A DNA stretch of 64,000 bases from Azospirillum rugosum (GTDB lineage: Bacteria > Pseudomonadota > Alphaproteobacteria > Azospirillales > Azospirillaceae): assembly GCF_017876155.1 (NCBI RefSeq), contig NZ_JAGINP010000019.1, positions 120,941 to 184,940 on the forward strand, written 5' to 3'. The position numbers and the translations under genes are program-made. The notes beneath the pieces were generated by a model, which ran no database searches, was not told the DNA's origin, and saw nothing but the letters and a program-made list of their open reading frames with translations. This document shows, piece after piece, positions 16,986 through 25,950 of this stretch (its first letter is position 1; every line of letters starts with the position of its first letter).

Positions 16986-18110
16986 TCAGCGCCGATTCAG
17001 TGAGACCATGCTGTCGTCGTAATGGAACTCGGGCATGGCCTTGACCTGATCAAGGGTGATCCCGGTGAGCTGCAGACGGTCCGAGCCCGGCATGGGCTTG
17101 AGCTTCGACGCGTCGATGGCAACCTGCTTTTCGCCAATTCCAAGGAATCCACCCCGGGCGAAGATCACCTTCTGCGCGCGCTTGCTCTGTGGATCGATCA
17201 GGACATCCTCGATTTCACCAAGCTGCTGGCCGTTCTCGCCAACCACGGTCTTGCCTTGAAGATCCTCTGCGGGAATGAGCTGGTCGCCAGACTGCTGCGC
17301 GTTCGCCTGCCGCTGCCCATTGGCCGGTTGCTGCGAAGACGAATTCGGCGGGTTCTGCGCGTCCGACTGCGCCTTCTGCTGCACGGCCACCTGGGGTTCG
17401 CCGCTCTGCTGCACGGTCACCTGCGGCTGGCCGGTCTTCTGAACGGTGACCTCGGGCTTCGCCTGCTGCACGGTGACCTGCGGCTGAGGTTGCTGCACAG
17501 TGACCTGCGGTTGCGACTGCTGAACGGTGACCTTGGGCGGTGGCTGTTGGACGGTCACCTGCGGTTGCGGTTGCTGAACCGTGATCTGCGGCGATGACTG
17601 CTGGACGGCGATCCGGGTCCGGTCACCGCCGGGCTGGCTGGCGGAGGATTGACCGGCGGCGGCCTGTGTCGAACGCTCCACATCCGTGATGACCAGCGCG
17701 ATCGCCTCACGAGCGTTCCGCACGGCGTCGGCGCCATCCTTGCCCAGCGCCTGCTCGGCACGCTGCAGGTCCTGCATGACGGTTTGGTTTTGCCCGCCCT
17801 GCTGCTGCATCGCCTGCCGGACCTGCTGAAGCGCCTGGCTGGCCTGCTGCTTGGCTTTCTCGATGTTCTGCTGCTGGTTCTGGCCATCCTGCTGGGCCGT
17901 GGCCTGCTGAAGCTGCTTTTCGGAATCCCGGAGTTGCTGAAGCGCTTGCTGAAGCTGCGGCGATTGCTGCTGGCTTCCTGACGCCTGCGCCTGCGTCGCT
18001 TGGCCCGATTGGGCCGGCTTCCCGGAGGGCTGGCCCGACGGCTGGGCCATCACCGCGGGCGCAGCCAAGCCGATGGCGAGCGCCGTCGTAAGCAGAAGCT
18101 TACTTCGCAT
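16986..18110 (-). CDS. Exported PRC-barrel protein with Gln-rich VTVQQ repeats
   Basis: A 374-residue exported protein. A signal peptide covers residues 1-22 (LLLTTALAIGLAAPAVMAQ). Next come a Gln/Ser-rich coiled-coil-like region (about 40-150), an array of about ten eight-residue repeats of the form xPxVTVQQ (about 165-245), and a C-terminal PRC-barrel domain (about 280-374) with the FARGGFLGIGEKQVAID strand pair. PRC-barrels are small beta domains found in envelope and ribosome-maturation proteins. The ATG 18110 has AGAAG upstream. The repeat array may serve as an extended periplasmic spacer. EcfG-type promoter match at 18170-18194. A second PRC-barrel protein is at 31132. Confidence 0.8.
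   Translation of the reverse strand: MRSKLLLTTALAIGLAAPAVMAQPSGQPSGKPAQSGQATQAQASGSQQQSPQLQQALQQLRDSEKQLQQATAQQDGQNQQQNIEKAKQQASQALQQVRQAMQQQGGQNQTVMQDLQRAEQALGKDGADAVRNAREAIALVITDVERSTQAAAGQSSASQPGGDRTRIAVQQSSPQITVQQPQPQVTVQQPPPKVTVQQSQPQVTVQQPQPQVTVQQAKPEVTVQKTGQPQVTVQQSGEPQVAVQQKAQSDAQNPPNSSSQQPANGQRQANAQQSGDQLIPAEDLQGKTVVGENGQQLGEIEDVLIDPQSKRAQKVIFARGGFLGIGEKQVAIDASKLKPMPGSDRLQLTGITLDQVKAMPEFHYDDSMVSLNRR
17376..17616 (-). repeat. Tandem 24-27-bp repeats coding for xPxVTVQQ
   Basis: About ten degenerate in-frame copies of a 24-base unit (one or two of 27 bases), each coding for a variant of Q-P-Q-V-T-V-Q-Q. The amino-acid pattern is better kept than the codons, which suggests selection on the protein rather than a fresh DNA expansion. 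Confidence 0.8.
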
Positions 18111-18169
18111 TGTTCTTCTCCCATGATGATTATGATCAGCGCCGTTTTGCGCCGTTCCATGCAAGGGCC

Positions 18170-18194
18170 AACTCATTTATCGAATCATGGTTCC
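18170..18194 (-). promoter_or_regulatory. Candidate EcfG-type promoter for the PRC-barrel gene
   Basis: Minus strand GGAAC, 16 bases, AGTT, 60 bases upstream of the start codon at 18110. The rest of the 320-bp gap 18111-18430 is AT-rich in parts and shows no gene. Confidence 0.55.
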
Positions 18195-18430
18195 CAAAAT
18201 ATCCAGCCATCATGATGTTGATGAAAGAGCGTGATATTTGCGAGTTCATTCATATCTGCTGCGGTACGGAGTAGAATTCTTCTTTTTGAATTGCGCGCGT
18301 CAAGCACCGTTCGGAGAACGATGCAACGATCACCCGGCGGACGCTCGCCCGACACTGGATTGCCGATACCGGATGGAAGGCCCCGGTGCCGGGCATTGGA
18401 GTGGGCTGGCTGCTGGACGGCGGCGGGCCT

Positions 18431-18796
18431 TCATGGGCGTACCTCATGGCTCGTCAGGTCGGACGGGTTCTCCGAGCGTGTCGGTTCCGCGGGGTTGTCC
18501 GGATTGCTGGCCCATTCGTTGGGGCGCGGCACCGGCTCCCCCTGGAGGTCGGGCGGCGCCCGCCACACCCCTTGCAAGGCGTTCCAAAGTTCGGACATCT
18601 TGACCGGCGCGCCGATCGGGTCGGGCGGTCGCGTTCCCTGCGGGGTTGGGTTCGGCAGTTGGCTCGCCCGCACGTCGGGGCTGTTCGTGACCCGCTGCGC
18701 CTTGTCCTGACCGGACGGCGAGGGGGCGGTCTGCGCCAGCGCGGGAAGCGCGACCAGCACCAGAACCATCCACAAGATCGCGGATTTCCCAGGCAT
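18431..18796 (-). CDS. Exported hypothetical protein, 121 aa
   Basis: Starts MPGKSAILWMVLVLVALPAL, a clear signal peptide cleaved after ALA near residue 22. The mature part is Pro/Ser/Asn-rich and mostly disordered, with one possible helix (MSELWNALQGVWRAP). GGAAGGA precedes ATG 18796. No family recognised. Orientation and promoter type match the neighbouring stress genes. Confidence 0.65.
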   Translation of the reverse strand: MPGKSAILWMVLVLVALPALAQTAPSPSGQDKAQRVTNSPDVRASQLPNPTPQGTRPPDPIGAPVKMSELWNALQGVWRAPPDLQGEPVPRPNEWASNPDNPAEPTRSENPSDLTSHEVRP

Positions 18797-18870
18797 GTGT
18801 CCTTCCTTCCGGAACGGGTGAATCGCCCCGCTCACCTCGACGGATCGGGACGGGGCGGCATGTCCCGGCC

Positions 18871-18895
18871 AACTTTCCCGCGCCGTCGCGGTTCC
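18871..18895 (-). promoter_or_regulatory. Candidate EcfG-type promoter for the 121-aa exported protein
   Basis: Minus strand GGAAC, 16 bases, AGTT, about 75 bases upstream of the start at 18796. The 355-bp region 18797-19151 otherwise holds only the leader of the divergent crbS gene. Confidence 0.5.
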
Positions 18896-19151
18896 CCGCG
18901 GTTTCGTCCGGCCCCGCCTCCTGGGAACCGCTCCGCCGAAGCCGGAGTTGGCTTTCGCGACGAACCCGCTGCGAGATTGGTCTCATGCCCAAGCATCATA
19001 CGCCCGTCACAGCCGCAGTTCCGTTGGGCTCGCCGTCACCTTGCGGCGGTGCCCGCGGACCGACGGTCACATCCGATGCCCCCCCGAACGGGCAGGCTCC
19101 AGACCCAATTCGCCGTTGTGCCGCCGTTCGGGAGGCCCGGATACTCAGGGC

Positions 19152-22100
19152 ATGACCATGGGCGGAGCGGTTCTGGCCTTCTCGCTGGCGTACATCGGGA
19201 TCCTGTTCGCCATCGCGTCATGGGGCGACAGAAAGGCGGGCGACCGCGTGGCCCGGCCCTATGGCGGACGCGCGAGCCCCATCCTCTATTCGCTGTCGCT
19301 CGCCGTCTATTGCTCCACCTGGACCTTTTTCGGCAGCGTCGGCATGGCCGCGTCCAGCGGCTACGGCTTCCTGCCCCTCTACGTCGGTCCGATTCTGCTC
19401 TTCGCGCTGGGCTGGCCGCTGCTGCACAAGGTCGTCCGCGCCGCCAAAGCCCAGAACATCACCTCCATCGCGGACTTCCTGGCGGCCCGTTACGGCAAGA
19501 GCCAGCCGGTGGCCACCGCCGTCACGCTCATCGCGCTGCTCGGCACCCTGCCCCACATGGCGCTCCAGCTCAAGGCCGTCTCGACCAGCTTCACGGTGCT
19601 CCTCCAGTATCCCGAGGTGGTCATGCTGGCGCCCCCGCCGGAGGCCCCGCTCTGGCGCGACACCGCCCTTATCGCGACGGTGGTTTTCACCGTGTTCGCC
19701 GTCCTGTTCGGAACCCGCCACGTCGAGGCGACCGCGCACAACCGCGGCATGGTCATGGCCATCGCCGTTGAGGCGGTGATGAAGCTGGCCGCCTTCGTCG
19801 GCATCGGCGTCTACGTCACCTGGGGCCTGTTCGACGGTCCCGCCGACCTCCTGGGGCTCGCGGTGGCGGAGCCGGGCCTGCGGCACCTGTTCGGCAACGG
19901 CATCGACGGCGGGAGCTGGATCACCATGACCCTGCTGTCCGGCCTCGCCGTCTTCTGCCTGCCGCGCATGTTCCACGTCGCCGTCATCGAGAACCAGGAC
20001 GAGGGGGACATCCGGCTCGCGACCTGGCTGTTTCCCGCTTACCTCATCACCATGACCCTGTTCGTGGTGCCGATCGCCGCCGCCGGGCTGCTCCTGTTTC
20101 CGGCCGGCACCGTGGACCGCGACCTGTTCGTGCTGGCCCTGCCCATGTCGGGGCATCAGGAAGCCCTGACGATCATCGCCTTCGTCGGTGGGCTGTCGGC
20201 GGCAACGGGCATGGTGATCGTCTCGTCGGTCGCGGTCAGCACCATGGTCAGCAACGATCTGGTGGTGCCGCTGCTGTTGCGCCGCCACACCGGGGCCCCC
20301 GAGCGCACGGACATGCGGCGCCTGATCCTGAACGTCCGCCGCGCGACGATCCTCGCTTTGATGCTGCTGTCCTACGTTTACTACCGGATGGTCGGCAACA
20401 CCCTTCCCCTGTCGCAGATCGGCCTGCTCAGCCTCGCCGCCGTGGCGCAGTTCGCGCCCCCGCTGATCGGCGGCCTGATCTGGCGCGGCGCCACCGGGGC
20501 CGGCGCCTTCTGGGGGCTGGTCGCCGGGATTCTGGCCTGGGGCTACACGCTGCTGCTGCCCTCCTTCATCGAGGTGGGATGGCTGCCGTCCTACATTCAA
20601 GAAACCGGACCGCTCGGGACCGGGCTGCTGCTGCCGCAACGGCTGTTCGGCCTGCGCCTGGACCCGTTTATCCACGGCGTCGTCTGGAGCCTGCTGGCCA
20701 ACATTGCCGTGTATGTCGCCGTTTCGCTACGGACGACGCCCAGGCCCATCGAGAGCCTGCAGGCGAGGGCCTTCATCGACACCGACCCGCAATGGAGCCA
20801 GGCGGCGTCCGGCCTTCGGACCGGGTCGGTCACGGTCGAGGAATTGCGGGCGGTGGCCGTGCGTTACCTCGGCGTGGAGCGGGCGGAACGCTCGTTCGAG
20901 GAGCTGGCGTCCCAGGAACCGGCCGCACGCGGCGGCGGGGAGGCCAACCTGCGCCTGATCCGCCACACCGAGCGGCTGCTGGCGAGCGCCATCGGCGCCG
21001 CCTCGGCCCGTCTGGTCATGGCCCTGGTGCTGGAGCGGCACAGCGTCGGCAAAGGAAACGCGCTGCGGTTGCTCGACGACGCCACGGCGGCTATCCAGTA
21101 CAACCGCGATGTCCTCCAGACGACGATGGATTCCGTCGCCCAGGGCATCGCCGTGTTCGACAAGGATCTGCGCCTGGTTGCGTGGAACCGCCGGTTCCGG
21201 ACGCTGCTCGGCCTGCCGCCCCGGTTCGGCCGCGTCGGGCTTCCGCTGCGCGACATCCTCCGCTTCGGCGCCCGGCGCGGCGCCTATGGTCCGGGCCGGG
21301 AAGACGACCTCATCGCCCGGCAGATGGACGGCTTCGTTGCCAGCGTGGCCGGCGCGGTCGAGCAGCGCCGGCCGGACGGGACGGTCCTGGAGGTGCACAC
21401 CTGCCCGATGCCGGGCGGCGGGTATGTCACCACCTACACGGACATCACCGAACGTGTGCGGGCGGCCGCGGCCCTGGCCGAGGCGAACGAGGAACTGGAA
21501 CGGCGCGTGCGCAAGCGCACGGCCCAGCTCGCCCGCGCCAAGGCTGCGGCGGAGGACGCCAACCGCGACAAGACGCGCTTCCTCGCCGCGGCCAGCCACG
21601 ATCTGCTGCAGCCGCTCAACGCCGCCCGGCTCTACGCGGCCAGCCTGCTGGACCGCCGGCCCGAGGAGGAGCTGGCGGGCAAGCTGGACGGCGCCCTGGC
21701 CGCCGTCGAGGATCTGCTGGGCGAGCTGCTGGACATTTCCCGGCTCGACGCCGGGGCGATCACGCCGGACCGTCGGAGCGTCCCGCTCGACCGCCTGTTC
21801 GCGTCGCTGTCGGTGGAGTTCACGCCGGCGGCCGAACGGCGCGGCCTGCGCTTGCGCATCGTGCCGTGCGACCTGAGCGTGGACAGCGACGGGCGCCTGC
21901 TGCACCGGATGCTGCAGAACCTGCTGGCCAACGCCATCCGATACACGCCGCAAGGACGCGTCCTGCTCGGCGCCCGCCGCTCCGGCGGCCACGTCATCAT
22001 CCAGGTCTGGGACACCGGCGTCGGCATCGCGCCGGACAGGCAGACCCTTGTCTTCGGCGAGTTCCAGCGTTTCGCCGACGCCCCCGGCGTCGAGCACGGC

Positions 22101-22700
22101 CTTGGTCTCGGGCTGTCCATCGTGCAGCGGATCGGCCGCGTCCTCGACCACCCCGTGACGCTGCGGTCCACGCCGGGCCGCGGCACGCTGTTCAGCGTGC
22201 GCGTGCCACGCGGGCACGCGGCGCCCGCCGTCGCGGACGCGCGGTCCGCCGCGCCGTCAAGTCCGGCATTGGTTGCGGAACGCGCGGTGGTCCTGTGCAT
22301 CGACAACGACCCCGGCATTCTCGACGGCATGCGAACCCTTCTCGGCGGTTGGGGGTGCCGGGTGCGGACCGCCACGGGCCTGAAAGAGGCGCTCGCCGCC
22401 CTCGGGGAGCGGCCGGATCTCATCCTCGCCGACGTCCATCTCGGCGATGTCCATCTCGCCGACGTCCATCTCGGCGACGGGCGCGGCGACGCATCGACGG
22501 ACGGCATCGCCTGCGTGGCGGCGTTGCGCCGGCACCTCCGTGCCGACGTTCCCGCCGCCCTGATCACGGCCGACCGGTCGGAGGCGGTCAAGGCCCGGGC
22601 GCTGGAGGCCGGTCTGCCGGTGCTGACCAAGCCGATCCGCCCGGCGGCGCTGCGAACGCTGATGCGCCGCCTGCTCCTGTCCCGCCGAGCTGCGGAATGA
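19152..22700 (+). CDS. crbS: Hybrid sensor kinase with sodium/solute symporter domain (CrbS/MxtR type)
   Basis: An 1182-residue membrane sensor. Residues 1 to about 530 are an SLC5-type sodium:solute symporter domain with about 13 helices. A STAC linker (about 560-650, ending LLDDATAAIQYNRDVLQTTM), a PAS domain (about 655-770) and a coiled coil follow. The kinase core has H816 in the H-box (AAASHDLLQPLNAARL) and an ATPase domain (NAIRY, DTGVGI, GLGLGLSIV). The C-terminal receiver has its acceptor at D1094. This layout is that of CrbS/MxtR, which governs acetate use (acs) through the LuxR-type partner CrbR; that partner is encoded convergently nine bases away. Odd: the acceptor segment is tripled (see repeat at 22431). 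ATG 19152 chosen at the start of the first membrane helix. Confidence 0.88.
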   Translation: MTMGGAVLAFSLAYIGILFAIASWGDRKAGDRVARPYGGRASPILYSLSLAVYCSTWTFFGSVGMAASSGYGFLPLYVGPILLFALGWPLLHKVVRAAKAQNITSIADFLAARYGKSQPVATAVTLIALLGTLPHMALQLKAVSTSFTVLLQYPEVVMLAPPPEAPLWRDTALIATVVFTVFAVLFGTRHVEATAHNRGMVMAIAVEAVMKLAAFVGIGVYVTWGLFDGPADLLGLAVAEPGLRHLFGNGIDGGSWITMTLLSGLAVFCLPRMFHVAVIENQDEGDIRLATWLFPAYLITMTLFVVPIAAAGLLLFPAGTVDRDLFVLALPMSGHQEALTIIAFVGGLSAATGMVIVSSVAVSTMVSNDLVVPLLLRRHTGAPERTDMRRLILNVRRATILALMLLSYVYYRMVGNTLPLSQIGLLSLAAVAQFAPPLIGGLIWRGATGAGAFWGLVAGILAWGYTLLLPSFIEVGWLPSYIQETGPLGTGLLLPQRLFGLRLDPFIHGVVWSLLANIAVYVAVSLRTTPRPIESLQARAFIDTDPQWSQAASGLRTGSVTVEELRAVAVRYLGVERAERSFEELASQEPAARGGGEANLRLIRHTERLLASAIGAASARLVMALVLERHSVGKGNALRLLDDATAAIQYNRDVLQTTMDSVAQGIAVFDKDLRLVAWNRRFRTLLGLPPRFGRVGLPLRDILRFGARRGAYGPGREDDLIARQMDGFVASVAGAVEQRRPDGTVLEVHTCPMPGGGYVTTYTDITERVRAAAALAEANEELERRVRKRTAQLARAKAAAEDANRDKTRFLAAASHDLLQPLNAARLYAASLLDRRPEEELAGKLDGALAAVEDLLGELLDISRLDAGAITPDRRSVPLDRLFASLSVEFTPAAERRGLRLRIVPCDLSVDSDGRLLHRMLQNLLANAIRYTPQGRVLLGARRSGGHVIIQVWDTGVGIAPDRQTLVFGEFQRFADAPGVEHGLGLGLSIVQRIGRVLDHPVTLRSTPGRGTLFSVRVPRGHAAPAVADARSAAPSSPALVAERAVVLCIDNDPGILDGMRTLLGGWGCRVRTATGLKEALAALGERPDLILADVHLGDVHLADVHLGDGRGDASTDGIACVAALRRHLRADVPAALITADRSEAVKARALEAGLPVLTKPIRPAALRTLMRRLLLSRRAAE
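22431..22475 (+). repeat. Triplicated 15-bp unit at the receiver phospho-acceptor site of crbS
   Basis: GACGTCCATCTCGGC, then two more copies with one or two changes, in frame, coding for DVHLG-DVHLA-DVHLG followed by D. The receiver domain therefore presents four aspartates (D1094, D1099, D1104, D1109) where one is expected. Looks like slippage or tandem duplication within the loop after strand 3. Confidence 0.85.
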
Positions 22701-22709
22701 GGAACGGCC

Positions 22710-23384
22710 TCACCGCCCGTCGGCGGCGCGGCGGATCATGTGCTGCGGCGCATCGGCTTCTTCGGCGAGCTGCCGCGCCAGGATTACCGCCTGGGTCCGG
22801 CTGATGACGCCGAGCTTTTGCAGGATCGCCGAGACGTGCGCCTTCACGGTGCCCTCCGACACCCCGAGTTCATAGGCGATCTGCTTGTTGATCAGCCCGT
22901 CGCTCAGCATCATCAGGACCCGCATCTGCTGCGGCGTGAGGCTGGCGATGCGGGCCGTGGCCGCCCTGTCGTCGGTGGCACACGGCGCCTCCGCGCCGGC
23001 AGGCACCCACAGGTCTCCCGCCAGCAGGGCGTCCAGCGCCGCGCGCATGTCCTCCGACGGAGCCGACTTCGGAATGTAGCCGGAGGCACCGGCATCCATG
23101 GCCCGGCGGATCACCCGCGGTTCCTCGTTGGCGGAAATGACCGCAATCGGCACGGCCGGATACTGCCCGCACAGGTAGATCAGCCCGGCAAACCCCTGCA
23201 TGCCCGGCATGTTGAGGTCGAGCAGCACCAGGTCGGTGTCCATGGCGCCGTCCAGCGCCGCAGCGGTGGCGGCGAGCGTCCCGGCCTCGACGATGTCCGC
23301 GTTGGGCTCGGCCCGGAGGATGGCCGACCGCAGCGCGTCGCGAAACATCGGATGGTCGTCGGCCACGACGATGCGTCGGGTCAT
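22710..23384 (-). CDS. crbR: LuxR-type response regulator (CrbR/ErdR type)
   Basis: A 224-residue NarL/FixJ-type regulator. The receiver domain covers residues 1-120 with D9/D10 acid pocket (VVADDHPMFRDAL), acceptor D56 (LLDLNMPGM) and K107 region (GYIPKSAPSED). The LuxR helix-turn-helix covers about 150-210 (NKQIAYELGVSEGTVKAHVSAIL). It is the expected partner of the CrbS-type kinase ending nine bases away on the other strand. CrbR homologues activate acetyl-CoA synthetase and related genes. ATG 23384 has GGAG upstream and fits the usual length of 210-225. Confidence 0.85.
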   Translation of the reverse strand: MTRRIVVADDHPMFRDALRSAILRAEPNADIVEAGTLAATAAALDGAMDTDLVLLDLNMPGMQGFAGLIYLCGQYPAVPIAVISANEEPRVIRRAMDAGASGYIPKSAPSEDMRAALDALLAGDLWVPAGAEAPCATDDRAATARIASLTPQQMRVLMMLSDGLINKQIAYELGVSEGTVKAHVSAILQKLGVISRTQAVILARQLAEEADAPQHMIRRAADGR

Positions 23385-23592
23385 GCGGCGGTCTCCGTCT
23401 CGCCTCGTTGCGCCGTGCCCCGGCGTGTCGCCGTCGCGATAAACCAAAGTCAAATGGACGGCCCCCAGGGTCGGGCATAGCTTGATCAACGACTAGGAAA
23501 CACCGCGCGCCGACCAAACCGCAGCACGCCCATGGGCTACCGCGGACGGGGCATCGTGCCCCGCGGCGTTGCCCGGAAACGGAACCGCATCG

Positions 23593-24690
23593 ATGGAACG
23601 GCGACACTTCCTGACGGCCCTTGGCCTCGGGCTGGGCGGCGGCGCCTTCGCGACACCAGTGGTCGCGCAGAGCCGGCCGGAGATCCGGTGGACTATGGCG
23701 ACGGCCTTTTCGGCGGACCTCGACATCCTGCAGGGCGGTGCCGAGTTCCTCGCCGGGCGTGTCGCCACGCTCACCGCTGGCCGTGTTAACATCGGCCTCG
23801 ACCCGACCAGGAGCGCCGGCTCGGGCGCGCGCATTCTCGACGATGTGGGGACGGGTGCCGTCCCCATGGCGCTGACCGCCAGCTACAACGCCCTCGACAA
23901 GGAGCCGGCGCTGGCGTTCGACACCGCCCTGCCCTTTGGGCTCAACGCCCGTCAGCAGAACGCCTGGATGTATCACGGCGGCGGCCTCGCCCTGTTCCGC
24001 GAGTTGCTCGCCGACCACGGTGTGGTCCCCTTCCCGGCCGGCAACACCGGCTCCCAGCTCGGCGGCTGGTTCCGCCGGGAAATCAACACGGTCCAGGACC
24101 TCAATGGCCTGAAGGTCCGGGTGTCCGGCTTGGCGGGCGACGTGTTGAAGCGGCTGGGCGCCGCGCCGCAGAACACGCCGTCCGCCGACCTCGGCCGGGC
24201 GCTCGAACAGGGAACGCTCGACGCGGCGGCCTGGGTCGGTCCGCACGACGACCGGCGGCTCGGCCTGCACAAGGCGGCCCGCTACTGCTACTACCCCGGC
24301 ATTCTGGAGGGCAACGCGCAGATCTCCTGCTACGTCAACCGGCAGGCCTGGGAACGGCTTGCGCCGGAGGATCGGGAGGCGATCGACGCCGCCTGCGCCG
24401 ACGCCAACCTCTGGGTCACCAGCCGGTACGACGCGCTCAGCCCGGTGGCGTTGAAGCAACTGGTGGCGGAGGGCGCCCTGCTGCGCCCCTTTCCCCTGGA
24501 CGTCATCCGCGCCGCCTACCGGGCGGCGGAGGAACAGCTGGACGCCCTGGCGTCGGGCAACCCGTGGTTCCGCAAAATCCACGACTCCTGGAAGCCTTTT
24601 CGCGACGACCAGCATCTCTGGTTCCGGATCGCCGAGAGCAGCTTCGATCGCTTCGCCTCCCTGCGCCCGGGTGACAAGGGCCGGAACTAG
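23593..24690 (+). CDS. TRAP transporter substrate-binding protein, DctP family
   Basis: A 365-residue exported binding protein. MERRHFLTALGLGLGGGAF is a twin-arginine-type signal, cleaved after ATPVVAQ near residue 28. The mature sequence begins IRWTMATAFSADLDILQGG and resembles the 2-oxo-acid-binding TakP/TeaA-like branch (WFRREINTVQDLNGLKVR with the conserved arginine). No DctQ or DctM membrane gene is adjacent, so it is an orphan here and must pair with a transporter coded elsewhere or act as a sensor ligand. It sits next to crbSR, which senses carboxylates; a link is only inferred. Confidence 0.82.
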   Translation: MERRHFLTALGLGLGGGAFATPVVAQSRPEIRWTMATAFSADLDILQGGAEFLAGRVATLTAGRVNIGLDPTRSAGSGARILDDVGTGAVPMALTASYNALDKEPALAFDTALPFGLNARQQNAWMYHGGGLALFRELLADHGVVPFPAGNTGSQLGGWFRREINTVQDLNGLKVRVSGLAGDVLKRLGAAPQNTPSADLGRALEQGTLDAAAWVGPHDDRRLGLHKAARYCYYPGILEGNAQISCYVNRQAWERLAPEDREAIDAACADANLWVTSRYDALSPVALKQLVAEGALLRPFPLDVIRAAYRAAEEQLDALASGNPWFRKIHDSWKPFRDDQHLWFRIAESSFDRFASLRPGDKGRN

Positions 24691-24729
24691 GAGGCACCCG
24701 CAATCCCTGCGCCAACCGACAAGGAGCGC

Positions 24730-25788
24730 ATGATGACCCTCGACTTCAACCAAGAGCTCGTCCGCTGCATCCCGGAGATGGAACGCTACGCCCGGCGGCT
24801 GACCCGCAACGCCGCCGCGGCCGACGACCTGGTCCAGGATTGCCTGGAGCGCGCCCTGCGCAACCGCGACAAGTTCGAGCCGGGGACGAACCTGGAGGCT
24901 TGGCTCTGCACCATCCTCAAGAATCTCCACTTCACAAACTGGAAGCGGGAGCGCCGCGTTGCGACCGTCGAGTTGGAGGAGGAAACCATCACCACAGCGC
25001 CGGTGCAGGAGCACCGCATCATGCTGCGGGAGGTCGGCGAGGTCGTCGCGACGCTGTCGGCGGATCATCATGACCTGATCCGCCTCGTTGCGCTTCACGG
25101 GGACAGCTACCAGGACGCGGCCGTTGCCATGGGCGTGTCGATCGGCACGATCCGCTCGCGCCTGTCCCGCGCCCGGTCTCAGTTGCGCGCCGGCTGCGAA
25201 ACGCGCCGGTCCCGTCGGCTCGGCCCGTCCGGACGGCCCCCGGCCGATCGGTCCGCGCCGGGCGCCGGTGACGCCTGCGCTCCTCAGGCCGTGTCCCCGG
25301 CGGCGCGGCGTTCGCCCACGATCGCGCCGCGGCTGGCGCCGGCCACACCTCAGGCAAAGGCGGGCGGTCCAGTGCGGGAGGTCTCCAGGCGGGATGCTTG
25401 TGCCCGGCGCCCTGGCGCGCTGCGCGGCGACGCGCGTGGCGCCGCTGCCCCACCGAGCCGGCACACCGCGCCCGCCGCTCCCGGTGTTTCCGCCAGCCGG
25501 GCCAGCCGCACCGGGTTGGCCCCGGAAGCCGGTACGGCCAGAACCATTCCCACGCCTCTCTTCAACCCTTCCGACGCCTGGCTGACGCTCCGGAACGTTG
25601 CGCACCGGGCGGATCCTGGACCGCCGAGGGCCGGTCCTGCACGCTTCCGGCACGCGCTTCCTCGGCTGTCCCCATGGCGGAACCGCTCCCCGCCGGGACT
25701 GCACACTGCGATGACGCAGCGAACGCTCCTTTCCACCTGCGTCGGCTTGGCCATGTTGCTCGTTGCGCAGCTGCTGGCCGGACTGTGA
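24730..25788 (+). CDS. ECF RNA polymerase sigma factor, EcfG-like, with long C-terminal extension
   Basis: Residues 1 to about 160 are a complete ECF sigma factor: region 2 (DDLVQDCLERALRNRDKFEP, NLEAWLCTILKN) and region 4 (DHHDLIRLVALHGDSYQDAA, VSIGTIRSRLSRARSQLR). The sequence is close in character to the EcfG (ECF15) general-stress sigma factors. Those normally stop near residue 170-190; here the frame stays open for a further 185 residues of Arg/Pro/Ala-rich, low-complexity sequence and ends with a hydrophobic segment MTQRTLLSTCVGLAMLLVAQ. Either the gene has lost its stop by a frameshift, or the tail is a real membrane-anchored extension. AAGGAG precedes the two possible ATGs (24730, 24733). 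No anti-sigma factor gene is adjacent. Confidence 0.75.
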   Translation: MMTLDFNQELVRCIPEMERYARRLTRNAAAADDLVQDCLERALRNRDKFEPGTNLEAWLCTILKNLHFTNWKRERRVATVELEEETITTAPVQEHRIMLREVGEVVATLSADHHDLIRLVALHGDSYQDAAVAMGVSIGTIRSRLSRARSQLRAGCETRRSRRLGPSGRPPADRSAPGAGDACAPQAVSPAARRSPTIAPRLAPATPQAKAGGPVREVSRRDACARRPGALRGDARGAAAPPSRHTAPAAPGVSASRASRTGLAPEAGTARTIPTPLFNPSDAWLTLRNVAHRADPGPPRAGPARFRHALPRLSPWRNRSPPGLHTAMTQRTLLSTCVGLAMLLVAQLLAGL

Positions 25789-25814
25789 GCCGGCCAACGG
25801 TCGTCGCGCCCCGT

Positions 25815-25839
25815 GGAACCCAATCCCCGAACCCGAGTT
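25815..25839 (+). promoter_or_regulatory. Candidate EcfG-type promoter upstream of the 258-aa membrane protein
   Basis: GGAAC, 16 bases, AGTT on the plus strand, about 110 bases upstream of the start at 25951. Weaker case than the other sites because of the distance. Confidence 0.35.
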
Positions 25840-25950
25840 GCAGCACGTGGCTGGCCCCGTGGGAGCCTGCCTGTGATGGCTGGAGCCGCAACCGAAGGCG
25901 GCTTCTGGCCGGATCGCGCTCTTTCGCCATACGTGGCGTGTCACAACCAG

